A stretch of DNA of 64,000 nt from Capniomyces stellatus (lineage: Eukaryota > Kickxellomycota > Harpellomycetes > Harpellales > Legeriomycetaceae). Numbering within the stretch: the first letter of the stretch is position 1; every line of letters starts with the position of its first letter. The translations under genes were made by a program, and so were the position numbers. Of this stretch, positions 1 through 11,347 are shown in pieces. Location of the stretch: positions 412,973-476,972 of the forward strand of contig LUVW01000015.1 of assembly GCA_001661515.1 (NCBI GenBank). Reading direction: 5' to 3'. The notes below the pieces were generated by a model that was not told the origin of the DNA, made no database searches, and saw only the letters and a list, made by a program, of their open reading frames with translations.

Positions 1-174
1 AAAAAACTGTAGAATAGATTGTTGCTTTTGTATCTAGCAAAGCACATTTTAATTTTTACTTTGTTTTTCTTGGAGAAATAGCTAACTGGTATTGATCGAC
101 GAGAGAGAGAAAGATAGGTGTTGTGGCGATAACAATTAGAATACAAAGTTTATATTGAACAAACTAAACTTAGG

Positions 175-3047
175 ATGAGCATGAACGTGGATGATGAGAA
201 TCCTCTTGCAGCCCAATTTATGGAGCTGACTGGCGCTAGTTTGGAAGTGGCAAACAACTATATACAGGTACATGATTTCTTTGATTTTCAAAAAGAAAGC
301 TTTGCTGAGTTGGATCTTACATGCTTTTTGATGATTTAAAAGTCAAAGGATGTTGAAACTAAAGCATGGGTTCTTAGTAGCGGTCGAAATTGAAATTGGA
401 ATTTTAAAACTAATGTGTAAAGTAAAGCGAGGAAGGGGGCTTGAAGAGTAATGTTGGAGAGTAAACAAAATACTTTTTAGATTTCAGACGGGAATTTGGA
501 AAATGCAGTATCACTATACTTGGAAACCGATGGGCAATTAGTCGGGCACAGTGGTGGATATCAGGGCAGAGAGGCAAATAGTACCAATAGATCGATTTTA
601 GATACGGATAGCCCGGTGTATAGGAATGGAGACGAGTACGAGCACGATCAAGGAAATGTACAAAGCAGTATCTTCAGGGAGGACGGTGTTAGAGCGCCGA
701 TTGCTTCTCGGAGAGATGTACTTGTTGAAGAAGATGGATTTGGGGGCAGTGGGTTATTTCAATGTAAGTGATGTTGGGTATAAGCTGGCATAAAAGCCAA
801 ATAAATATATAGATAAATATAGCGTATTTGGATTAGTTGTCGGAAAATGGAAATGGACAAGTAATTTACTATCCCTACTAAAAATAAAATGAAAAAATAA
901 CCAAATAAATAGTTGGATCAAGGAATAGAGTGTTTCATGAGCGGCCTGGTAGAGAATCGTTGATGATGGATCCGTTTAGAAACTTTGCAGCAGAGAGCGC
1001 GCGGTTTGGTACTTTATCATATACGATTAGAATTTTGTTGTGTTAGTTTATGATGTGGATTTGACTAAACAGGGAGTGATGGTTGTTTACATAGGCAATA
1101 TGGCAGATGATAGCAACGAACCTAGCAGTCTCAGCGATCTGTTTAGACCGCCAATTGATATTATGTATCAGGGAAGCTTTGAACGGGTAAGGAGAAGAGA
1201 ACGAGCATAGAAAGAAAAAAATATGGTTGGTCAAGTAAAAGTAAATTGGGTCTGTATACAGCTTGCACAGGTACATTCTTGTTGTTAACTGTTGCGCTGT
1301 GTCTGATTTTGGACTAGGGGAAGGAGTTTGCCAACAGCCAAAAAAGATACATGATTATCAATATCCAATCAGTGACGGAGTTTGATTGCCAAGTTCTCAA
1401 CAGAGATCTTTGGAGAGAAAAGACAACGAAGGATATTATAAAAGAGAATTACTTGTTTTGCCAGTACATTTCGGGGACAGAATCGGCCGACACTTTCAAG
1501 CAGTTTTATAATGTAAAACGACTGCCGCATGTTGCAATCATAGATCCGAGAACAGGTAAGAGTCTGATTGGTGATTGGTGCCAAAAGTGGTTTTGGCTGT
1601 AGTAAAGCGCACATCAAGGCGTGGTTCTATTTACTAAGCGGGATGTACATATATAAAATTTTAGGCGAAAGAATGAGGTCGTGGGGACCCAAAATAAACT
1701 GCCGAGAAGTTCTAGAGCAAAGTGAGACCAACGTTTCTTATTTATACTATACGTGAATGCTGGACTATTTATTTTACAAAGCTGGCATGTTGGCAGCCTA
1801 AAAGGGGTTTAAACACTACTTGATTATAACAGAAATTGTGCAAATTTTTTGGTCTAAATGAATAGTAACACAGTTTCTTTTTGACCACCCCTGGGATGGA
1901 GGCCAGCAAGACAGAAAAGTCAACAAGACAAACAAAACAAAGGTAAATATTTCACTAGTACATTTGGGGAGAGGAGTGACTATTTAGTTGTTGTTTTTTT
2001 CGTTATTGTGGTGTAGAAAAAGTAAAGATACGGGAATTATGTTGTAGCTTTGGATTTATGATGTACTGGTATTATAGAAGACAGAGTATGTAAACATGAC
2101 GGAGGATGAGATTCTGCAGGAAGCACTCAAAGCGAGTCTAGTAGAAAGCGGGGCCCGCGTGTCTAAAAAGCAGAAACTTGAGAGCGACGAGGACTTTTAC
2201 GAAATTTCAGATGACTCCAGATATTCGGACATAGACTATGCAAACACTGACGACGACAATGACAACTACGATGGCGATCACCACAGCGGAGGCGAGCATT
2301 TCAACCACAAACAAAACGAAAACGAGGCGCCAAACCACTTCACCATTGACGACAGTGATGGTTCAGATGAGGATGACAACTCACATGTAAATACACAAAA
2401 ACAAACTGGTTTCGATAAAGCAGCAGACTTTGGACCTCACCATAAATCCAATGAAAACCTCACCTCTGTCCCGCAACCCAGAACTGCCTCCGCTACCCAA
2501 CTGGCCGGCACATTGACATCAGATATTCCCGGTTCAGAAAGCCTCCACTCTCACACAACTGCTGCTCGACTCCCGGCATCTGATTCTTCCACCCCTGAGG
2601 CCATGGACACACAGCCTGCTCAGCCAGAGGCCAGCGCGAATCCATTTTCCGCTATTCCACCTGCTGATCTTGCTGAACCCCCAATTTCCCCCGAAACAAC
2701 CAGGATACAATTCAGGTTTCCTGATGGCAAGCGTATTGTGCGCAGGTACCTAAAGTCACAGTCTGTCAAATCTGTGGTTGCATATATCAAGTTTTCCATT
2801 GATCCAGAGTACCACGATTCATTGGAGGTATGCATATTGCCTTATTAATTTGCCTATTTGTTTATACTTCACCCATATCCCCATTTACTTGCTCATCTAT
2901 ATATCCGTTTTCTTGTTTATTAACTCTGTGCTTTTTCTACTTGTTTTTCCATAGATATCGTTTAACCGCCAAAAACTCTCTAGCAAAATTGACAGCACCA
3001 TAATTGAAGCTGATCTCTGTAACTCCACAATTGATGTAGACTACTAG
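175..3047 (+). CDS. UBA-UAS-UIM-UBX protein, UBXN7/Ubx5-like Cdc48 adaptor
   Basis: Nine exons give an open 585-residue protein: 175-267, 481-763, 931-1008, 1095-1186, 1318-1555, 1665-1721, 1866-1942, 2081-2827, 2955-3047. Domain order is an N-terminal UBA-like helix bundle (residues 1-45, FMELTGASLEVANNYIQ), a basic linker, a thioredoxin-like UAS domain (about 150-320, with DLFRPPID, MIINIQSVTEFDCQVLNRD and HVAIIDPRTG), a UIM-like helix (EDEILQEALKASL), an acidic Ser/Asp-rich stretch, and a C-terminal UBX domain (from about 500, IQFRFPDGKRIVRRY). This order is that of UBXN7 and yeast Ubx5, which bind ubiquitin through UBA/UIM and the Cdc48/p97 ATPase through UBX. The start was chosen because exon 1 encodes the start of the UBA domain. 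Exon 3 uses the acceptor ending at 930; the one at 928 would create a stop. Family assignment is firm; the weakest junctions are exons 3 and 6. Confidence 0.9.
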
Positions 3048-3497
3048 CCTTATTACTATTACTATTTATTATTACCATCCCTGTTTATGCCTTCTCCATA
3101 GTCTTTTCTTACTATACAAATACACTCTCTTAAAATACCATATCAACTCGCCAACATTGCCTATCCAATCTGCGCCCTTTTTATTTATTTAACCTACAAT
3201 TTGTCACTGCTTTGTTCCAGCTACACCTAACGTTGTGCCAACCTTGTCGCTTTAACAAAACTCATTGCAACTATTTACAACTGGGGTTTATCGATTGTTG
3301 ATCATTATTATTGACTTTACCATTTAACATTATGTTATCCTTTTTTAAAAAATAGAAAAAAAAAATGAAGCGATTTAAATTATAGTTAAAATAAAAAAAT
3401 TATGTAGTTAAATCTATATTCGTGCTTAATTAATAGTAATAATGCATACAAGTACCACGCAGTGCATTGTTTTTTTTATGAATGATTTTGATTTTAT
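3048..3497. other. Convergent 3' intergenic spacer
   Basis: AT-rich spacer between two convergent genes. It carries a self-complementary T6A6 stretch near 3340-3352 followed by an A-run, which could serve 3' end formation. No reading frame of note. Confidence 0.5.
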
Positions 3498-4862
3498 CTA
3501 CTTGATGTTGAACCTGCCTACAAAGTTCAATAAGAGTATATCAAATGTGTTTTTTTGCACGTCAAGTCTACGTCGGGATTTCGATGGCCTCCGCGTGCCC
3601 GGCTCACTACCACTATCATCCATGATGTCTTCCCGCACTTTTGTGTAGTTTGATGCGCCTTCGAGTTCAAAGAACGTTTCAATGCTAATTTCCTCGCCGC
3701 CCAACTTATCATGGGAGTTTATTTTCAACTTTTCAATTGCCACTCTGCCAATGTTCTTTTTGGCTCTCTTGTGCTTCTCCAGCCCACTTTTCTTTTTCTT
3801 TTTGGCTGGTTTCATGACGTACTTTGCTAGATCCGACCCGTAGTTGCTGCTTCTGTAATGCTCTAGGTATTGCTTTCTTATTGACCCACACACTCTCTTT
3901 GTCAGTGTATCGGAAAAAAACAGAATTGCGTAAAACATCCCAATCAAACTTGACGTCACCCTCCCAATCACAAATATTAACTTGAAGCTAAATGGGTCCT
4001 TTTTAATGTCTATCAATAGCGGAACCATATATATAACATAACAAACAATGTGGATCACCGTGTGGAACGCTACTCTGGAGAAAATTTGCGTCATCACACT
4101 CGAAATTCCTGGCTTGTTTTTTTTAAACTTCAATTTCCTCCCCAGCTTTGGAAGTACCTCGTTTAGCCTTGGTACTTTGAACTTGCTTTTCTCTGCCTTC
4201 TTTGTAACATTCTGGTTGGTAAAATGGCTCATAAACGACGTCTGGACTATCCTTTTTAGCAAAACCAGAATCATAAACGTAAATATTACACACATCGATG
4301 CTGATATCACAACTGCATTTACAAACAAGTATATCTCCAATGTTTCTGGTATGTTTTTCGCCTTTTTTTCCACATAATCCTTGAACATATACTCATTTGT
4401 GTACTTATTCATTCCAAGCCCCCCAATCCTTAACGCGCTGTATGCCGGTAAAACCCCCATCAATATCGCCGATACTCTGTACACATTCCTAAACGTCCTT
4501 GCCTCGCGAATCACGTTTGTATACATCAGACATAAATTCATCAACGCAAAACAACTCGTCCAACATAGTATTAGCAATGTGCTCATTTTCAAAAAAGATA
4601 GTGCTATAGCTATATACACTTTATAATTCTTGTACACGCCAACCAAGTTTATTACCGACACTATCCCTCCATACTCAACTAAACTGACCGTCTGCTCGTA
4701 CAGTAACACCTTTGCATCAACTGGGTGCCATTTTCTTATCACTGTTCTGTATAAATACGACACTAGTAGACACGTCAGTATTGTTACCGAATTCACAACT
4801 ATATATATTGTCACGTACAAATCATGTTGAACCCCTGGCTTGAATAAATCATCCAATTTCAT
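3498..4862 (-). CDS. Seven-transmembrane, GPCR-like protein
   Basis: A single uninterrupted frame of 454 residues. Seven hydrophobic segments are visible, at about residues 16-38, 61-80, 83-115, 127-147, 178-205, 265-285 and 295-317. A long basic loop (about 212-258, rich in K) separates segments five and six, and a basic, charged C-terminal tail (about 330-454) follows segment seven. A short N-terminus, a large third intracellular loop and a basic tail fit a G-protein-coupled receptor of the fungal cAMP-receptor/Git3-like kind, but I cannot see a motif that fixes the class or ligand. The tail contains KKKKK and RRPSKSRRR runs. The start ATG is preceded by AT-rich DNA with no earlier in-frame Met. 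It could also be a non-GPCR 7TM protein. Confidence 0.7.
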   Translation of the reverse strand: MKLDDLFKPGVQHDLYVTIYIVVNSVTILTCLLVSYLYRTVIRKWHPVDAKVLLYEQTVSLVEYGGIVSVINLVGVYKNYKVYIAIALSFLKMSTLLILCWTSCFALMNLCLMYTNVIREARTFRNVYRVSAILMGVLPAYSALRIGGLGMNKYTNEYMFKDYVEKKAKNIPETLEIYLFVNAVVISASMCVIFTFMILVLLKRIVQTSFMSHFTNQNVTKKAEKSKFKVPRLNEVLPKLGRKLKFKKNKPGISSVMTQIFSRVAFHTVIHIVCYVIYMVPLLIDIKKDPFSFKLIFVIGRVTSSLIGMFYAILFFSDTLTKRVCGSIRKQYLEHYRSSNYGSDLAKYVMKPAKKKKKSGLEKHKRAKKNIGRVAIEKLKINSHDKLGGEEISIETFFELEGASNYTKVREDIMDDSGSEPGTRRPSKSRRRLDVQKNTFDILLLNFVGRFNIK

Positions 4863-6903
4863 ATTACTGTTTTAAAACTGGTGGCCTGTTTTCTCAAGTT
4901 ATCTTTTCCCTCAAAAATAATTGTTTTGTATTTTTTTTTTGAGCTGGTCTATCGATTCTTATTTTTTAATTAGCCGCCCTTTGCTTTTATTCCCACCCCA
5001 CCCCCTCCTCACACACTCAAGGCTGGGTGATTGTATATACTGCCCGATCTCTTTAAACTACTCTTAGCCCTCGGTGGTCCTCGATAATTTCGATTCTACG
5101 CCTAGTACCGGTGATGTTTCCGCTATTGTACCTTTGCTCTTTTTCTGTCGCTTTATCGTTTGCTTGTTTGCTTGTTTACTTGTTTGCTTGTTTTCGGCTT
5201 GACTCGCTTTTGCTTTAAAAAATCCTTTCTTTTGGCTCTTTGGTATCTTTGAATATGTATATATTCATTTTGATTTGATCCCAATCCTAAGTTATATATT
5301 TAATAGCCTTGCTAACAAACTATCCTATATGTATATGTATATCTATTCAAACTTCCTTTCTTTTAAATATGTGCGTATGCGCGTATGTATACTAGTGCAA
5401 TGTTGCTCGTTGTACGCTCTGATGTCTGGGTTCTTGTAAAACAATGTAAAACACTATAGAAGCAAAGTAGAAAGTATAATGAATAAACCCAGGCTTGGTT
5501 CAAGTTTTGCTAGTTATTTAAATTGACTTGTGTTTTAGAATTTTTGTAAGCTGTTTCAGCCTTTGCTTGTTATTTTATTTTTTTTACCCTTTTAACGTTT
5601 TCCTTGGTCTATATATCCAATCTGATTCTTCATTGCTGTTATTTTCACCATTTTTTACTTTTACTCTTGTATCTACTAGCATTTTTATTATTATCACTTT
5701 TCGTGTATCTTTAATTACTTTTAAACACCCATATTTTAAATTTTTATGTCTAATTGTAAAAACAAGAGTAAAAAAACAATGTTTGCTACAATTACAACTA
5801 ATTGAATCGAGTTTCAATTATACTTTACTCTGCGTTGGCAGTGTGGTGTACGATTAATTGCCCTCGATCTATGATTGACCTTCAACGTCAGAAAGATTGG
5901 CTGCGCGATTCTAATGGCTATTCCCAGTGCTGAACTGCCTAAATTCTTATTAAGAACAGGTTATATTTACATTTACTGGATAGGAGCTAGTTTGGTGGTT
6001 TCGCGTAAATGAGAATTCGGCTATATGTTTTGTAACTGTTTTTGTTTTAAGCCTTGAAGATTTCTTCAGCTTTAATTAGCCTTTTTTAAAATAAATTTAA
6101 ATTTAATCCCACTAAATATGGTCAGAATAAAGTTGAGCTTTTGAGTTCATTGGGATATCAAATCAAATGTGGCGTTTTTCGGTTTACTAAACTTTTTTTT
6201 TATGATTCCTCAAAAGTTTTCAAAGCTGGAATATTGATCCTCTAGAGATCCCGGGAATACTATTGGCTTGCAGATTGTTTAGCAACATCTTTTATTGAAG
6301 TTTATAGTGATGTAAAGTTTAACGTTTTTTTTTAATAAATTTTTTGTTTAATACCCGGGGCTTTGTTGTTACCAACCATCCCTATATCAGCCATTATTTT
6401 CAACCAACTATCAATATTTGAAAGTAGATACTGTTAGTTTTACTGAATCGGCTCACTAGGCAATTTAACACCTTACTATAAAAGTTTGCGAGTTTCACTA
6501 AAAAGAAAAAGAAAATACAACTCGCCGACTAAACACTGAAGATTTTAGTTGAGTATTATGTTGAAGCGGATTTGTGCCCAAGTTTTGACGTGGATTACTG
6601 AACAGAGTCTTTGTGAACACAATAAGACACAGTCGAGTATACGGCTTATTAAAAAAATCGGTTTATATTGATAAATATATTAAGCTTAATAAATAGCTGA
6701 AACGATTACGTTTTTTAAAAAAATACTACAGAAATATTACAAAAGATGTTAATTATATATATATGATGTATAAGGAATCAAATAGTTGCTAGAATCGACT
6801 AAATACAGCGGGTTTGCAGTAAAATTTAATGGGAGGTTTTTTTTTATTTAATATTTTTTTTCCTTTTTTTATTTTCAACGGTGGGCAAACGACCCTGTGC
6901 TTA
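4863..6903. other. AT-rich spacer upstream of the 7TM gene
   Basis: Two kilobases without a convincing gene. A Lys/Gln-rich minus-strand frame is open from about 5262 to a stop near 5071 (it ends with TSPVLGVESKLSRTTEG) and could be a terminal exon, but it lacks a clear partner exon. A Phe-rich frame at 5528-5857 is low-complexity AT sequence. The stretch 5161-5200 is a GCTTGTTT-type short repeat. Confidence 0.4.
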
Positions 6904-7317
6904 TCACTCTTGGTATTTTAATTCCAAGCAAGTTTCGCAGTCACAGTCCCATTCACCTGGCGGATCAGGATAGTAACTCAACTTTTGCTCGTAGGCTATC
7001 ATGGTTTCTCTGTATGGTCTGAGTCGAAATTAAAAACAATTGGTGTTCTTGGCAAGATTCACTTGGCTGTGGCTGGGAGTGGCTTTATCGGCAGTGCAAT
7101 TGATTTTCTTGAGTTAAATATTGTTGGATATTATCTTATATTTTTTAATGAGATATCCTATGTTTTTTTTTAACGGTGGCGATGAGCAGTTTTTGCTCCA
7201 AATCTTATGGTTTATATACAAAAAGTATCTGCTGGCTTTTGTTCCAGGTGCATCTGCTTTTAAATGATTGCTTGGCTTTTGCTTTAAAGGTTTGGATTTA
7301 TAATAGCAGTTTGTCAT
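6904..7317 (-). CDS. Possible small spliced gene ending in a CDCETC motif
   Basis: Three exon-like pieces on the minus strand can be joined in frame. The first begins with an ATG at 7317 (MTNCYYKSKPLKQKP). A middle piece follows an acceptor ending TTTAACTCAAG near 7110 (KSIALPIKPLPATAK). The last follows a CAG acceptor near 7023 (PYRETMIAYEQKL, then DPPGEWDCDCETC) and stops at 6904-6906. The joined product would be about 86 residues. The last exon looks coding: it is compositionally unlike its AT-rich surroundings and has three clustered cysteines. One of the implied introns would be only about 45 bp. I do not recognise a family, and upstream exons may be missing. Confidence 0.3.
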
Positions 7318-8418
7318 TTGGGACTTGCAAATTTTCTTTACTAGCGCCTACGTAAAAATTAATCGACCCCACTTCAAAAAACTTCATTCACTATTTTTTT
7401 TCCAGTGTAAAAAGGACCTTTAGATAAGGTTTGTTGATATTATCTGGCATTTCTCAGTTAATTGTCGCAGATGATTGTTTTAATGTTAAATATGTGCGCA
7501 AATCTCTGCAGCTTCGCCACTAATTATAGTTTAGCCAAGATAAATAGCACCAATGGACTTGCGCGCTCAGTTTCCTTTCACAGTTTAGTATGTCATTAAA
7601 AGCAATTACTGTGAGTTTTTTTTTCTCCTCTGTTTGTTATTTCTATTTTAACTGCGGAGTTAATTAAGTGTATTTGATTTAGGTTATTGTCAAGAATGTT
7701 TCGCAGCACTTTTCTTTATTTTTCTTTTGTCCTTTTTTCCTAACTTAGCGCTTAAAGTGGAGTTATGGGAAGAGCGCCAGCTATTCTAGTGTCTTGGGCA
7801 ATGCTGATAATTTCCACGTAATATGTGACGCATTTTAATTGTAAAGTCATTGCTTTAGAAGAAAGCATATTCTACGTGTGATCACTATGTAATGAGAATA
7901 TATATAGCTATTGGTTTGATGTGCCTTGTTAATATGCCATTGTCTCTAAAAAGAACCTTTGTTTAATTCACCAGCATTTATTAATGGACACAAGTAACAG
8001 GCCACTGAAAATCTCCTGAAATACTCTGCTGCGTTATGATCTTTAGATGTTTGCAAATTGTTTGCTATACAGAGCTCCACGCTCAATGCACAATGTTGGC
8101 AAGATTAGTTAAAATACTCGCATTTCATCTGTGTTTTGAATCACAATCAAACTGCTACGCGCTGATTGCGCAGCTAACGTTTTCAAATACATCCATATTT
8201 ATACTTGCATTTATTTTACGATTTGTAAAAACTAAATTTGGTAGTAGTAAAGCTTTGTCAAAATAAAAGGTTTATTGGTAAAAACAAATAAGCTAGGCAG
8301 ACAACTGATCTCTTAGCGTAAATGGCACCAATGTGATTAGCCGTGTCGGTCGAAATAGAAAGAAAAAGACGCTGGGTCAAATAATCGAACAGTTGGTTTA
8401 GCCTAAAAAAGAAAAGGC
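7318..8418. other. AT-rich spacer, no gene seen
   Basis: Mixed AT-rich sequence between the possible small gene and the SDR gene. The frame at 8036-8266 has no recognisable features. Nothing else stands out. Confidence 0.5.
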
Positions 8419-9480
8419 TTATTTCGAATGTTTCCTGATCAACTCCTCAGTAAAGCTCCATAGATCAGAGCACAGGTTTTTATCGAGTGACAAGCTTGTG
8501 GGGCTAGTTTCAATTTCGTGCTCAAAATATTTCCCTGTTACTCCCTCCAACTCGTCGGATAAGGCCAACTTTATTGAGGTCAGTGCTCCAGAAACCGGGC
8601 TGATCGAAATAAAAGAGTTCACTGATCTGTATAAACCAGTGGTTGAAAATGGAAAGTGTCTGGTTAAGTTTGTGTCTACAATCCCTGGGTGTAGAGAGTT
8701 TACGGTGACTTGTGTTCCTTCAAGACGTTTAGCCAACTCGTTGCTGAACATAATATTTGCAAGTTTGCTGATTCCGTAGTTGGCCACTCTGCCGTACTTG
8801 CTACTATCCAGTATCATGTCCTTATTATAAACACCAGCCGTGTGAGCAATGGATGAAAGGTTGATAATTCTGGCCTTTCCTGTTGACTTAATTACGTCCA
8901 ACAGGTTGTTGGTCAAGATAAAGTGGCCTACATGGTTGGTACCAAACTGTAGCTCAATTCCCTCTTCTGTAGTCAAGTATGGACACATCATAACGCCAGC
9001 ATTGTTGACCAAAACATCCAGTCTAGAGTGTTTGGCCTTGAAAGCGTCAGCAAAAGCATGTATCGAGCTAAATGAGGCCAAGTTTAACTCCATAAACTCG
9101 AAATTGTCGAGATCAGTTTCCATCTTCAACTTTTCCATTGCCTTTTCGGCCAAGCCTCTGTTTCTGCACGCCATTACAACAAAAAAGCCTGCGCGCACCA
9201 ACGCCTTTGTTGTTTCGTAACCAATTCCGCAGTTAGCACCAGTAATTACAGCTACTCTCTCTCCCGCTACAAGGTTCTGTCTCTTGTTCTTGTAGTCAAT
9301 AACATACTTGTCGACTTTAACCTCCGAGGATACTGACCCAAAACGCAACTTTGATAGCATCGAATAGTTAAGTTCGATTATCCCTAAAATCGGCGATATT
9401 AGACCAGTTAGTCCATACTTTTCCAGGAAGGCCAACGAGCCAGATCGCAAATGATTTGCAACTTCTTCAAGGGAGGTCAT
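8419..9480 (-). CDS. Short-chain dehydrogenase/reductase, retinol-dehydrogenase-like
   Basis: One exon, 353 residues from the chosen start. The Rossmann cofactor motif TGANCGIG, the NNAG motif (VLVNNAGVMM), the catalytic Ser segment (IINLSSIAH) and the YGISK active-site pair are all present and correctly spaced, so the enzyme should be an active NAD(P)H-dependent oxidoreductase. The stretch FGTNHVGHFILT is typical of the classical RDH11-14/WW-oxidoreductase subgroup, which act on retinoids, sterols or lipid aldehydes; the true substrate cannot be read here. I start at 9480 (MTSLEEVANHL), because the 28 codons between it and the upstream in-frame ATG at 9564 look like AT-rich leader. The upstream start would add a hydrophobic, possibly membrane-directing N-terminus. 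Confidence 0.85.
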   Translation of the reverse strand: MTSLEEVANHLRSGSLAFLEKYGLTGLISPILGIIELNYSMLSKLRFGSVSSEVKVDKYVIDYKNKRQNLVAGERVAVITGANCGIGYETTKALVRAGFFVVMACRNRGLAEKAMEKLKMETDLDNFEFMELNLASFSSIHAFADAFKAKHSRLDVLVNNAGVMMCPYLTTEEGIELQFGTNHVGHFILTNNLLDVIKSTGKARIINLSSIAHTAGVYNKDMILDSSKYGRVANYGISKLANIMFSNELAKRLEGTQVTVNSLHPGIVDTNLTRHFPFSTTGLYRSVNSFISISPVSGALTSIKLALSDELEGVTGKYFEHEIETSPTSLSLDKNLCSDLWSFTEELIRKHSK

Positions 9481-9564
9481 GTTAAATTGTTTAGTAATAG
9501 AGTCAATGTCAACTGTATGTCTGAATATAACAACCAGAAAATCTTGAATAAATATCGAGTACAA

Positions 9565-11347
9565 GAGTTGAGGGCTTGAAGTCTTGATAAAATAATATAT
9601 ATAAAGATATTTATGAAAGTGGGTGCCAAAGACTTGATTATATAAATTTGCTCTATAATTGTTGAAAATAGTTGCTTTTTTTTTACTTTTTATTAAATCT
9701 TTGCTTTCGCCAAATTTTCAAGTCTTGGTATGATTCTTTTAACATCTCATTACAGTCGCTAATGCTTCTTTTTTTTATTATTGAAATAGCCATCATTACT
9801 TTTTCTTTCTTTTTCGCTTTACTTTTTTCAGTAACTTCTGTAAATGAACGTGATTTAGTTTTTTTTTAAATGAAGAATCGGGTGGTTTGTGTTATAAGAT
9901 ATTGCTTTGCAGTCATAGGCCAATGTTAAGTACTTTTTATTTACAACCGAGTTAACATTGATTTTTTTTTAATTTAATTTCGATTTGGAGGCTTAGTTTA
10001 AAACAGTTTATAGGATGGCTCTGCTTAGAAATTGGTTTCACTAAACATCAACGGCAATATATCTGTCACTTTCGCTTGATTTCAGCAATATAACGGGTTG
10101 CTCCAGCTCAGTGATTCGTTTAATTAATGGTTAGTTTTGAACACCGCAACATTTATTGCTCTCAAAACTAAATGTAATTGCGAACAGCTTCTCATTATCA
10201 ACAACTTTTTAGCCAGGCTAGCCAATAGCGTTGATGGAAACACTTATGTCATTGTAAGAACGTGTTCACGATGTTGTACAGCCTTTATTTGAAACTGATT
10301 CTAGATTTTCATCAACTAATATACACATGGCGACAAACTCTATCGTTATTGATAGCTTTGAAGTGGCCAAAACTGTCATTTCATTGCCCTCAAGGGATGG
10401 AGCGGCAGTTGAATTAGTTTAAGAAGATCAACCTGTATTAAAAATATCGACATGACTTAAAAAAGTCTAGCTATTTGATTATGAATAAGCAGCAAATTGA
10501 GCTAGATTTTTGTATCAGTTGTAAACAAGCTCAGATAGTTTAATGCCAATAATACAGCATTTGATGGGCTTGCAGCAATTAATGCCTTTTGAAAGGCGAA
10601 ATGGAAAGCGTTGAGAGAGTGCACTTGCCAAGTCTGCTAGTCAGGTCTTTAATTACACTCCATATAATGCGTTTGATTTATTTTTTTCAATTACTTTTGT
10701 CGACTTGGACCTGGTGGTTGTAGCTACTAGGCAGAAATGAGTATTCGGAATAAGTGTGTAAATTAACAATTGGTAATTAGTAGTGGAATTGGTTTGCATA
10801 CAAAATACGCAATTAGGTTTGTATAAACTAAAAAAAACACGTGTTTCGCTATTTAATTTGCTAAAACAAGCACCGATAATTTGCTTAATACATAAATACA
10901 CACTATTGGTCAAGCCAAACAATTGATTTGGCTTGAAGATTCAAGTTGAATTTGTTGTACACTATTAATAGCGTTTAGTAGCAACAAGCCAACTAGAGAT
11001 CGTAAGAAGAATTGTCAGCCAGCTTTATTTTATTTTTCCACTTTTCAAGAGTGGTTGTAGTCTGATTTTTCTTTTTACTCTTATTGGAATATAGCCTGGT
11101 TTTCCTGTAACTCTTGTTGATTTCGTTTAGTTTAAAAAATACAAAAGCACAGGCAGCAATCTAACAATTGAAACTAAAAAAAAGTATAAAACTATAGCTG
11201 TATTTGCAGTGTATAAAGTTTGAGTCAAGCTTTAGCGATTCTATTTTGCTTTTCCCTTCTCCATTTTATCAGTTACCAAGCACAAAGCCCATACAAAAAC
11301 AAAAACAAAAACAAAAACGCAAGGAATAGAATTCGATTAAAAAGAAA
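9565..11347. other. Divergent AT-rich spacer, SDR to Derlin
   Basis: Intergenic region with no supported gene. The minus-strand frame at 10653-10922 (89 codons) shows no domain or signal. A CAAAAA-type short repeat at about 11292-11318 lies just ahead of the Derlin start and probably falls in its 5' leader. Confidence 0.45.

Noticed and set aside
4048..4830. Series of plus-strand frames opposite the 7TM gene
   Set aside because: Hydrophobic only because they are complementary to membrane-span codons.
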